The translations under genes and the position numbers were made by a program. Under the pieces are notes generated by a model. That model worked only from the letters and a program-made list of their open reading frames with translations, made no database searches and had not been told where the DNA came from. This document shows, one piece after another, positions 1 through 11,721 of a stretch of 64,000 nt of DNA; the first letter of the stretch is position 1; the number at the start of each line of letters is the position of its first letter. The DNA comes from Bradysia coprophila (Eukaryota > Arthropoda > Insecta > Diptera > Sciaridae), in contig NW_023503293.1 in assembly GCF_014529535.1 (NCBI RefSeq), positions 3,614,741-3,678,740 on the forward strand. Reading direction: 5' to 3'.

Positions 1-677
1 AGAAAAAAATGATATCCTCAAAAGAGACTGTTGATATTCTAAAATCGATATCCTAGAAAATTGTTTTCAAAAAGGAATTTGATGTAAAGAAAAATGAAAG
101 CTGATATTCTTGAAATTTGTTTTTGATATCCCCAAAAAGAAGTTTGATGTATGTTGAAAAGGGAATCGTAGAAATCACTAGTTCTTCCAGCACCAAAACC
201 ATGAATTCTCCATTCGTAATCATTTATTGAACGTAAGATAATTCATAGACATGTAGCGGAGCTTTAAAATCTACAAACAACAAAAAGCATAAAAAATATA
301 CACAAAACAAAGTGAATCGCGATTCTCTTACATCTAGTAAATCACACGTAATCTAATCCCTCAATTAAACTTTAATAAAATGGACCGATTACGATTTGTA
401 CAGAAATAAACTAAAAACGTGTACCTTGGCCAGAGATATGAAAATGAATGACAAAGAAATGAAAGAGAAAACACTTCAGAGTGTCAAAAAATGTCTCCGG
501 CAATGCAAAAATATCGCGCTGTCGGTCGCGCTTAATTATTGAAATCAATGCTGCCAAAGCACGAGCAATAAATCAAAAAATTCAGCGGTCATTGTTAACA
601 ATGTACATTACTCTTTTTACGCTTCTTTTTTGTTGTTTAAAGAGTAAACGGAGAGCAAACGAGCGTAAACGGCCTGC

Positions 678-977
678 TGGAAATACGTAAAATTGATGGA
701 ATTATGAGGAATTGACCGGAATTGACTGGAAATACGTGAAAGTGATGGAATTATAAGTAATTGACTGGAAATACATTAATACATTGTAAGGGAATTGAAA
801 GGAAATTAGACTAAATACAGATAGGTATGATGATCGGAAAAAAGTACCAGGAATTTCCGATCATCATACTTATCCTTATTTACTTTCAATTCCTTAGCTT
901 GTATTCCTTATAATTTAAAGTATTTCCAGCGAATTCCGGTCAATTCCTTATAATTCCATCAATTTCTCGTATTTCCA
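678..977. mobile_element. Foldback (long inverted repeat) element, about 300 bp
   Basis: The left arm (from TGGAAATACG with TTGATGGAATTAT) is matched in reverse complement by the right arm ending near 977. The arms continue inward to a short loop near 840-860, flanked by TGATGATCGGA and its complement TCCGATCATCA. Several imperfect GGAATTGACYGGAATT units repeat inside each arm. There is no coding capacity, so this is a MITE-like foldback element. I could not identify a clean target-site duplication, so the ends are approximate. Confidence 0.55.
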
Positions 978-3145
978 TCAATTACAATTATTTACCGGAT
1001 ACTGTGGAAATTCCTTTAAGGGTGTGTAGTCAATTACCCGAGTCGGTTACCCCTCGTCTCAGCCACGATGTTGCGAAGAGACCTATAATTACAATTTTAA
1101 ATATGATGCAGTTTCATCTCGTACTATATATCCCATGTGCTGATATCAGTTGTTCATTAAGGAACGGTTTGAAACTTATGCTATTTATTGTTACACTAAC
1201 ATCAAATGTATACTGTTTATTTACTTAGCTTCTGAGTTCGAACCACTACTTGATTAACGGGATCTTATAAACTATGGTGAAAATGGCCATGAGACGAAAA
1301 ATATTTGTTTTGCAATTTTAAAATGGTCTGTTTCACCGGAAAAGACAACTTTTTGTAATTGTAAATTGTTCGTAGGCACAGTAAACTCTTTAGATCTAGG
1401 AAGTAATTTATCTTCCATCGATGACGTACAAAAACAAACAAAAATCATGCTTAGGCCATCCACTTTACCCACACTATTCTTAATCTGTCGACATGGGCTT
1501 TCATTCGTAACATATTGAATTTATTGCCCTAAATGTGGACCTTGTAGAAACCACTATTGACATATTGATCAAAATTTTCAATCGGCGGCTATTGATATAT
1601 TTCATGACTCATAGTCGTAAACTAAGCGAAAGGAAAGTAGGCAGGAGCAGCTCATTTTTGAAACGTCAGATAAGGGACCTGGGTTACTTTATAAACAATT
1701 GAATCGATTACGTATGCTTATTAAACATTTTTTTCGATACAAAATCTTTTACTTCATGATCTAACGCATACATTTTCTTATAAAAGATAACGTTAGCCTG
1801 TCGTTAGTTCATCGCTTATTTTTCTCGTCATTGTCGAAAGCAAATGAATACTATTTTCTAAAGTCACTTTAAACACTTTGTTTTAAAGTCTGTAATTTAG
1901 CTCCTCTAAACGATGAGAAAGATTGAAAATATATGACAAAAAGTAACAATTTTTAGCATTATGTTGACACTTCACTCAACTCAAAACACTTTGTTGGTAA
2001 TGGAGGACCTAAAAATGACAAACAAACATGTCAACCACATTCCAAATAGTTGTCCAGCGATCACAGTAGTTGGTTTGCTTTTTTGTTATTGTTCCTCTGC
2101 TGATGTAACACTAAAGAGCTGCTTTTATTTACATTCACAAAAAGCTATAAAAATCGCTCATTACAACCTGTGAACCAATTTTCAGACGGAATTGTTTTTT
2201 GTTCGCCCTGGTAGAGGAAAAAAAATGTTCATTCATTCCAATTAAAATTTTTACCATAAAAATTTCCGTCAAAGTCCATATAACATCTGGTTTTTATACT
2301 TTGAAAGTTCTTCTTCGTTCGGTTTTTTTTTCTTCTCGGCTTGGAAAAAAACTTTCCTCTAATGCTGCATTATACATAACTTCCGATTTTGCTTTTTTTA
2401 TTTTTATACCCGAAAGAGAACTTAAAAGTAATAGCGGATACAATAAATTTGATTTTCCATTATGCCATTTAAAATTTAGTCGTCGAAAGTGATAATGTCG
2501 CTACTCGGTTCGGTATTATAATGTGCAGTGTCGTATAATACGGTTGCACATTAAATCACAAAATATCGTAACTTTGGAAAATTTTCTGAATAAAAATTCA
2601 CATTTTCACCGGGGCTCGAAAATTAGTGGTGGTACAGTATACGGTGGAGGCTGTGTTACCCGCATTATCTTGTTGATTTATTTTCGGTTTTGGTGGTTGG
2701 TGCAAATGAAAAAAGTTATTACAAGAAAATGTGTGTGTTTTTTTTTCTCGCTACCCAATGTTCTTTATTAGAAAGAGCAAAACAGCAGAAATTTATTGAT
2801 TGCTTCAAGTTCAATTTTTTTTTTTACTTTCACATTTTTCATGGCTCTAACATTTTAGTTGGGTAAATTTATTTTTACTACCCAAATGCTAGTGCTTTTA
2901 AATGAGTTTTTCAAGTGGTTTTTTTTTTGCGGAGAGTAGGCCTTGTTCGTTTCATAATTAATGTCCTTCTAGAAGAAAGTAATTTTGAGCCATGCCTTTT
3001 CCTCTTATATATGATTCAAACGTTTCTTTTATTCAAACTTTTCGTCATTATGCTCGGCCATTTCGAATGATATAGAAAAAATATGAAAAATAAATTTTCT
3101 CCGATAAAATTTCAGAAATGGTAACAATATGTACGAAAGTAGGAC

Positions 3146-3345
3146 ATTAGATTAGATTAGATTAGATTAGATGGGAGGGTGTAAGCCCAGCACCTAAGCC
3201 TCAGATGGGCCTGTTGTGCTATTGTACAAGTCTCTTGATCATATGGACTGTGATTTTACATCATATCTCTCCCGACTTAGATTGTTCACAAATCGACCGT
3301 GTGTTAACGTCCCATACGTTGTGAATTCTCCAAGCCGTGGGTGGT
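3146..3345 (-). mobile_element. 3' tail of a non-LTR retroposon (LINE or SINE), minus strand
   Basis: Five perfect ATTAG units (3146-3170) abut a GC-richer unique block containing AGCCCAGCACCTAAGCCTCA. Read on the minus strand, this is a 3' UTR ending in a (CTAAT)n tail, the layout left by target-primed insertion of non-LTR elements with simple-repeat tails. The minus-strand open frames at 3412-3669 and 3698-3880 might be decayed upstream coding sequence, but I see no reverse-transcriptase motif in them. The upstream limit is a guess. Confidence 0.4.
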
Positions 3346-6300
3346 ATGCGAATACCACAACCATCACTAATTGACCTGTACATTTTCCCAAAGATGGCGC
3401 TATCAACATTGTCATGTTGTAGCTCTTTCTACTATTGACATTATGTCGATATGGTTTCTTTTATGGAGAAAGCGAATGTTGGGTTTTTTGATATTTCCGA
3501 CTTTGTTACGGTTACGGCTATTAGTTTTAGGTAATAGCAAGTGTCTAATCACCATAGGCCATGAGTTGCCTCTTCGTATAAATCGCCATGCCACCATGTG
3601 ACTGAACTCGTTCTGGCGTTGCAGGTTGTAGCGTTTGAATGATTCGTATTTCGTCATATCCCTTGACATCCATACAACGTATCAATCAATAGATCTGTTA
3701 AACCTCGCGGTCATTTTGGAGTACAAGATAGTTTCTGTATCTTGGGATTGTACCACAGCAAATTTGTAAAAATTTGCTATGTGGTTTTGGGGTGTCAAAT
3801 GAGAACCCGAAGCGTTTGTACCTTACCTGCACTAAAATTGACTGCCAGATGCCATACGGCAATGTGTCATTTTCGTACATTAATCGAGCACGTAATTTAG
3901 CATTAGCTTCTGGTAGAGTCGATTGTTAATCCGTAAACCGACGCCACGAAGCACATGTTAAATAACAAAGGAAATAACACAATTGTTGATATCGCACAAT
4001 GAGGCGAGAACGACTTTATTGATCAAAGAGAAAATGACCTACGAGAACAACACTTTGACTTCGTTAATAAAACCTTTAAAATAATTTCACCATTTAAACA
4101 TTACAGCAAAATAAAAACACCAAAGCCGTAAAAGTTGGCACAGAAATTAGACAAAATCGAAAATGAATTCACACACAGCCACACAAAAGAAACACTTTTA
4201 GAGAGCAACGCATAAACACGTCCGTTCTCTGTGACTGCCGTTGTCCAACTAGGACATAGTAAAAAAAAAACAAAAATGTGTGCTCTCAACATACACGTCC
4301 AAAACAAGCTGAACTCTTAAAAGATTAAGAGAAACCACGGAAACCATTATCAAAAATTCCATGTACAAGACTGTCGTATGGACCGAAAACTGATTTTGGT
4401 TTTCTTTGTTCGTATATATGTTACTGTTAAGATCACTTTCAAAGTTAATTAAATGAAACCCCACATCAGACGAAAAATGAAACATATCATCGGCGGTACT
4501 ATTGAAAGTTAATTACATTTAGAGGCGAAGCTTTACTCGTCGGTATGGATTTATTAAAAAGAAAACGAACCAAGAATAATAATCAAGCTTTAAATTAATT
4601 TTACATGCCACAGTGTGGTAAATGGGGGATTTTGGTACACTTTTCTGGTGTTTACGGACGGTTGGACGGTTGATATAGCATATCGTACAATCAAAACCGT
4701 CCAAGATGGATACGTAAATAACTTTAGATCGGCGTTGTCGTTGTCTTGTCGTTGTTAGTTGAGTGGCGTAAGACAGACGTAGAAAGAAAGAATGTAGAAA
4801 GACGTTGAAAACGTTGCGAAAGAAAATTCCTGGAAATCGTTGCCCAATCGTTACAAACTTTAAAAATTACAAGAAATCCATTTTTTCCAAGAATTCCATT
4901 ATTCTTCTTTTGTTCTAAAAATAAATGACACCGGCAGCATTCAAAAACTTGGGTATTGATAAATAATGTTGGAAATTTCCGAAAATCTTTCGAAAACAAT
5001 GAAAAATCCCCTGGAAATCATTTAAAAAAAACTTTCGGAAAATACTCTGTCTTGGAATTCATGATTATCCACCCTATCGATCGACTATTCCTTATGGGTT
5101 TACGTTTTTTGTTGAAGTACTGAGCTAAAGTCTCAATGAAAATTAATTAATGGGAACAGGATTAGGAAGTTACAGACAATAGGCCTTCAGCTTCTATCAA
5201 ATTGCGCCATTTAATTCGGACCAACAGCGATGCATTATGTCGCTAACAGAATACTATGTACGACAAAAAGGTTCCGGAATTGGAATTATAAGCTGTTTGA
5301 CCGAGGTATTGAGTTACATTGAAAAGGTGCGTAGCCAGCCCTTAATTTTACAAAACTTAAACCTTTTCTCAAATCGATTCAAATTCATATTTTTAATGTG
5401 AAACGATTTCGTTATTAAAATTGTCATGGAATCAATCAGACAAATTACTGTCGTTGCAATTGAATTTTCATTTACTTTGATAGAAATGAAATAAACAAGG
5501 CTGTCAGTCCTGAAATGCGCGCTAATTTATATTTTTCAAGGAAAAAAACCCTTATTTGAATAAATTCAATATTAATTCGTCTGTCGCGTTTTTTTCTCGT
5601 ATTTTATTTTCGAATGTGCTCCGTGAGTCGAATCAGAAAATATCAAATGAACCCTGATAATGGTGTATCGTTTTCAGTTACAAAAAAACAACGCAAATAA
5701 AAGGAAAACGGAATATCAAAAGCGTTTCTCGTTCATTAATAAATTTTTGTAGCAACTATCTGTCTTTGATCATTTTCATTTTCCTATAGCAATGAACAAC
5801 AAATAAAAAAACAAAAAATAATTTCGGGTATTTTTTCCCATTAGTTAATTTCCGTTTAACTCTCCGTACATTGATGGCAGACATATTACGATCAATATAA
5901 TAATTCCCCTTTCCGAAATTTTATTCATTCAGTCGATGGATATATACTATGTTTTCGACATCTGTCAAAGAATTAATCACAGAGATTGCCTGATACATTT
6001 AATGTGAAATCCATACATAAAATGTTTCAATATGGCTTACGCTTTTTCTTCCTCATGTTACAATAAAATTCGTTAAGACATCGCTAGGCATTGGATGGGT
6101 AAATCCGCTTACCATTTAGACAAAAAGCACAATTTTATTCTATGAATGGAATTGGTTTAATTTGAGAACGTGATGTGGATAATTTTTGTAATCGAAATGA
6201 ATTGTAAGAATTTTACATTTTGCGATTACATCTAGGATTACAATTTGTATACTACATAGATGGGACATTATAGTGGTGTCGCTTCCGATTCTGTTTACAG

Positions 6301-6404
6301 TTTATTGAACTGGTAGACACAAATGTTTTTGATAGTCATTCATATCGTGCAGAGAAAGAAGTTGATAGGGAAGATCGGAGTATCGAAGGAAGTGGAGGAA
6401 GGAG

Positions 6405-6720
6405 AATACCACATTGTAATGAAAAATCGAGAAACGACCACCTTCTGAAAAAACGGGCGAGTTCCTGAAGAAGCAGTGAGTTGTCGCTAATTCTTCAAAA
6501 ACTCACCTTTTCTTCAGGAAATCACCGTTTTTTAACATTTGGTAGAAGGGAAAATCTTTTGTACTAGATTTTAAAAAGGTGAGAAGAAATGATGACTCCC
6601 TGAAGAAAAGGTGAGTTCATGAAGAATCGTCGACTGTTTACCTCTTTTTCAAGAACTCGCCGTTTCTTCAGAAAGTCGTCGTTTCTAGTATCGTCGATTT
6701 TTCAGTACAATTAATACCAC
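6405..6720. mobile_element. Foldback MITE with 8-bp target duplication (hAT-like)
   Basis: The octamer AATACCAC occurs at 6405-6412 and again at 6713-6720. Between them lies a ~300-bp imperfect palindrome whose ends are ATTGTA and TACAAT(T) followed by matching GAAAAATCGA/TCGATTTTTC. Inside, GAGTTCCTGAAGAA-type segments and their complements pair along both arms. An 8-bp duplication is the signature of the hAT superfamily, so this is probably a non-autonomous hAT MITE. There is no coding sequence. Confidence 0.7.
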
Positions 6721-7315
6721 AGGGTCGACAAATTAGATTCATACTTTTGTTGTGTCGTCGATCTTCAATTTCGTCTAACATTCGAATTTTCGTTTAGTTA
6801 GTACTGTAGGTTTAAAAAGCCTTTTTGCTTTGAGAGCAGTGATTAGTACTCTGAGTAAAACCGAAACTTTTTTTAGTGAAAATTTATTGGTATGTGTGAT
6901 AGACAGAAAAATGTGTTTGAAACTTTCGATTATTATCTGTCCGGAGTCTGGTTAAATGATCGTTGTCACGATTTCTACAATTTGAGTTCACATTATCGCT
7001 AAAGTTTTATCTCAGTTGTTTTAGCTTCTCACTCCAAAGACTCTTTTGTCTATCTAGAGCTAAAAAATTGTGACCTCGTCGCTCATTTCCTAGACTTGAT
7101 ACAAAAAGAGTTTTTTTAGCGAATTCGATTCTCTTTCTTTAGGCTTTTAGAATGGGTTAGGAAAAGTGTAGGCTTCTTTCTATTAATTTACAGACTACAT
7201 TTATTCTAATCCAAGCTAATTATTTTTATTTTAAAATTTAAACTAAAAAAAAAATCTGTAAAATTGAAACTGTGAGATTGCTGTAGCCCAAACCCATTTT
7301 CCATTAAATTTTCAG

Positions 7316-10300
7316 ACTCAGTTACAACAGTCCCAATCGAAAAATTCAACAAACTCTGATGGTACGACTTCATCACAACAACTCGGAACGAAAGTCGAAC
7401 AGAAACCGGTAGAATGCAATCTTTGCCATCGGAAGTTCAAAAATGTTCCAGCTTTAAATGGACACATGCGACTACATGGCGGTTACTTCAAAAAAGATGC
7501 TGAGACTAAAAAATGTGATAAGAAAGAGTCACCGAATCCACCGCTACAAACTGCTAGTGTCGGCATTCGAGCACTAATAGAAGAGAAGATTATCAACAAA
7601 CGCAGCAAGGATTTAAAGGTAACGTTGCCACTATTTAATTTATGTTTGCGATTAGATACTGATGTTATGAAATATTGAAGGGGTCATTTGTCGTACCTGC
7701 TCCACCGTTAGCAGTGCGTCGAGTAACGGAATCCGAATCTTTTATGACTCAAAAGAATTTAAACGGCACCGGCTCAACAATACAGGCAACTATTGTAACG
7801 TCGGCCGCATCGCAGACAACCACGATAGCGAATGTTTCCTCTGCCACCACAACAATAGCTACGACTGTTCCTTTGTCTCCACAAAAGCTTTCGATTTCGT
7901 CATCTCCACAGCTGGAAGGAAAAGACGCAACGCTAATAGAGCTGTTGAAAAGAGGAACTAAAGTAGCAGTTAAACGAACTTGTTCGGATCCCGGCCATTT
8001 AACATTTAACTCATCGTCAGCCAATCAGACTACTACAGTTATTTTACCCACCAATTCACTTCCATCTACTCCAAACTCTACACCACCATTGGCGATTTCT
8101 TTATCCGGAAGTAACAATTCTACATCCACACCGCTGTCGCTGACAATATCACAGGCGCCTAGCGATTCTGGTGACGTGTTCACATTATCCTACTCCGCAG
8201 ACACCACTTCTGCGTCATTTTTCGGTGACAGTGATGTTTATAATGTTCCCGATACCGCGATGCTCTTACAGGCGGTTGATTCCATTCAGCTTTTACAAGA
8301 TACGACAACAACAAATCATCTAGATGAAATCACTCCACTAGCGGATTACACTGTGTCCGAGAATGGCGATTTAACCGAATCGGCCATTCTAACTCGATAT
8401 ACGCCATCCCGACAATTACAAGCGGTCTTAAATTCACCACTTCCAGAAAGTCTTGCTGAATTTAGTACACTTCATTCCAAAGATTTTATATTGTATGGTT
8501 GCACCAGTACCGGATCTCCGACCACACAATCATCGGGCTCGCCACTGCCATCGCCGCTGGCCTACCCAACACCTCCAGCCAGTCATGAAACTATTGCTCA
8601 GGCATCTCCATTTTTAGATGAATCGCATCATTTTTCCGATGCTAATTCATTTTTCGATGACAAGAAAAATATCAACTTCCTCGAGGGAAACGTGAGCAAT
8701 TTCTTCAAAGACCCGAAAGACTCTGAACTCACCGACAATGAACGCATATTGAAATTGAAAAACGAACTCTTCAACGATTCCAAATCCGTTATGGAGGAAC
8801 ACATTTACTTCAAAACCGAACCGGATGACGCATACGAAACCAAATCGTCGGACTTATTGGTTGGTAGTAATCAGCACGACCGAAGCATTGTCGAATTCAG
8901 TCAGAATTTATCGTTTTTGGATGAGCCGCAGAATTATCTCGACGATGCTCGAAACACGTCGTCGCCCTTATCAGCGGCATTTTTCACTGGTACTATGTCC
9001 AGTGCAGAAGAGGTTAAAGAGGCTCTGGAAGAAGTGCTACCGAACGAAAATGGTTCTTGCGAAAATGCAAACGACAATGATATCGACCTATATTACTTGC
9101 CCGCATTGGCTTTGCAATCACAAATGATGTTAAATTCGGATGATCCATTGCTGTCGTCATCGCCGAAAGATTTTATTCACAAGCAGCAAGTTCACAAGTT
9201 CGATTTTAATGTGTTCTGTCCACCCAATGCTAAGAAAATCAAAATCGAAGGCGTCGAGGAAACCAAGAAACCGTTGTCCATTCAAACGGAACAACATTTG
9301 AGTGAAGTGTTCTTGTGTCCAAATAATCTATCGTCGACAGCAACCAGCTCATCGCCGAAACCAACAAACACTTCATCGTCAATTTTACGGAAAAAGCAAC
9401 CAACGCTAATCCGAAAAAATGTGATGTATAAGTCGAAACTACGACGGTCGCCAACTTCACACTACACACCATTTCCAATGTTAAATCCAGATCGTGCTGC
9501 ATCCGGCTTATATACATCCACCGTGGCTCGCGATCACCTTGAAGATGTCATCGATTTCGATTTTGCTGAAACCGCATGTGTGCCAGAATTCCTCAACAAA
9601 TCCAACGTGAACATTGGATCCGACTTCCAAATCAATATTCCACTTTATTGTTCGTCACCAACTTCCGACTATTCCAATTATTCCTACGAGCAATTGCTAT
9701 GGGATCCCAGCATTGTCAAGAACGAACGGCAAGTCCAACGGTTCGTCGACTTGGCAAAGTCATCCGCAATTCCGTTAGGATGTCATTCCGAGGAAACTGC
9801 GTTGAAATCACTTTTAGAGGCCAACGGCGAAACGCATGTGGCCATATTAGCATTGCTACAAACCGCTCCGACGCCACTGCACAAGAGATGGTTGCAACAT
9901 GAAATCGAAGCATTTCTGAGAGGGTTAGAAGAGTATGGCAAAGATTTTTACAAGATTGCTAAAGAGGTGAGTTATGCGACAAATGCATGGGCGGTCAGTT
10001 TTCAATCGAATTCATAACTTTCAGATCTCCAACAAAAGTGTCGCAGATTGTGTCCAATTTTATTATTTTTGGAAGAAATTGAACATAGACTACAAGATCA
10101 GCCATTTGAACAATGGTGATCAACATGACAACGCCAGTATGATGGTATCATCACAACAGCACAATGCCAATTCTCATATTGAAATTCGTCCTCATGTCTG
10201 CGAAATGCCAGATTGTTCAGCGGTAATTTGGAAATTTATAAAATAATTGCTCTTACCTAATACCTCCATTCAATAAACAGAGTTTCACATCAAAGGCAGC

Positions 10301-11721
10301 ACTACATGGTCACACACGAATTCATTGTATCGGACGAAACATAAATACGCAGACTAATAGCGGAGTTCTACAGTCAGGTAGTTCGCATGGTTTAATATCA
10401 AGGGATGATTATCCCTGCAAGGTGTGCGGCAAGTAAGATCACCCCATAATCCTTAATATCATTTATGATTCATTTTGATTTATATGCCGTCGAAACTGAC
10501 ACTGCATTTAACGATCATTTTGCCATTAACGTAACAGTCTCTTGCATCGTACTAAAAACAGAAATCCCCCTAATTTAACCCTGCGAAAAAAGATGGTTGA
10601 AATTGAAAGGAAAATGTTGAAATGATTGATGTTAATAGGTGCTCCAAAACCGTACGACCAACTCTGTTAACAAAATCCACAAACCGAAAATATTTCAAAA
10701 GCCAAATTCCATTATTTTTTTTTGCACTACACGCACACACAGAACGAATCTTTTCCATATTGGATGAATGTAATTGAATGCATTGCATCAAACAGACCGC
10801 GAAGTACACCAACTAGACAGGGGTAGATGGTTATGTCATCTATTCTCTCGTTAGTGTGGCCTTTCATGTAAAATGAGTAAAATGAATGGAAGCTGAAACA
10901 AATGAAGATTTTGTGGAAATTGCTCGGATGATCAAGAGAAGTGACAGACTCGATAATGATGATGATGATGCTTACAGTTTGTGAACGGCTTTTATTTTCT
11001 CTTTCAATTCTTTTACGAGGATTAGTGGTCAACTTCGAAAAATTCACTAAAATTCTACGATTTGCTCTATTTTTATGAACAAGCACGAGAAAATACTTAT
11101 CTGTAAGCTAAGGTCGCTAAGGTAGTCAGTTATTACGCCATATCTGAGAGCCTCTGTCGCTAGAATGTAAAAAAAAAGAATTCGTACGAGTATTTGTATG
11201 AGTGGATCTGCCAAGCAAACAGTTGAAGCATATTATTGTCTAACCTTCACTGACGCCCACTGTATCTCAATAGCGACGATTATTACCACTGACTGACTAA
11301 AAACTCTTGAATCGTCAGGTGCTTGTTTCGATGGTTTGTTTTTCAATTATGCCTTACCATCCCATTCAACAAACTGAAAGCGATATAACTACCTGTACCG
11401 TTACACATGCTGTTATTCACGAATAATGCGGGTCAGTCTCTTTTATTCATGAAACTTTTCGATGGATTTCCTATTAATTTCGCCCGAACTGCTTTATTAT
11501 AAAATCAAAATATTATTTACCTCCCGAATGATGCGTTAGCGTGTGGTTTAATATATGTATTATATCGATTCGGTAACGCTGACTTAGAGCTAATTTTCCG
11601 AAATGGTTTTTAGAACATTTTTTTTTGTGGTTGTTCTTTCAGAATTTTCAACAAAGTAAAGAGCAGAAGTGCACACATGAAATCACATCGGCCTCAGGAT
11701 ACAGATACGAGCACAACCTAA
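7316..11721 (+). CDS. ELM2-SANT zinc-finger corepressor subunit, TRERF1/ZNF541-like (5' end missing)
   Basis: Five exons join in frame: 7316-7618, 7681-9966, 10025-10222, 10281-10432 and 11643-11721 (stop TAA), giving 1005 residues without the N-terminus. Domains in order: a C2H2 finger (CNLC...HMRLH, about residues 35-57); a long Ser/Thr/Asn-rich disordered region; an ELM2 domain (about 745-810, with IPLYC and LLWDPS); a SANT domain (about 838-885, RWLQHEIEAFLRGLEEYGKD then CVQFYYFWKK); then two more C2H2 fingers, CEMPDC...HTRIH and CKVCGK...HMKSH. The last finger is completed only by the splice from 10432 to 11643, which strongly supports that intron. This order is that of TRERF1/ZNF541/MIDEAS proteins, which bind HDAC1/2 through ELM2-SANT in nuclear deacetylase complexes. 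The first visible exon opens with an acceptor and no Met, so upstream exons are outside the window or unrecognised. The family call is firm; the exact orthologue is not. Confidence 0.85.

Larger units (their letters stand above)
1..7315. other. Non-coding stretch upstream of the zinc-finger gene
   Basis: No gene is recognisable on either strand. Open frames here are short (under 100 codons), show no family motifs and have AT-rich composition. The stretch is either intergenic DNA or a large 5' intron of the ELM2/SANT gene whose first visible exon starts at 7316 with a good acceptor. It holds the foldback elements at 678-977 and 6413-6712 and the retroposon tail at 3146. Short coding exons could be hidden here. 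Confidence 0.5.

Noticed and set aside
10727-11086. 119-codon minus-strand frame in intron 4 of the ELM2/SANT gene
   Set aside because: Low complexity (poly-Ile from a GAT microsatellite) and no homology visible.
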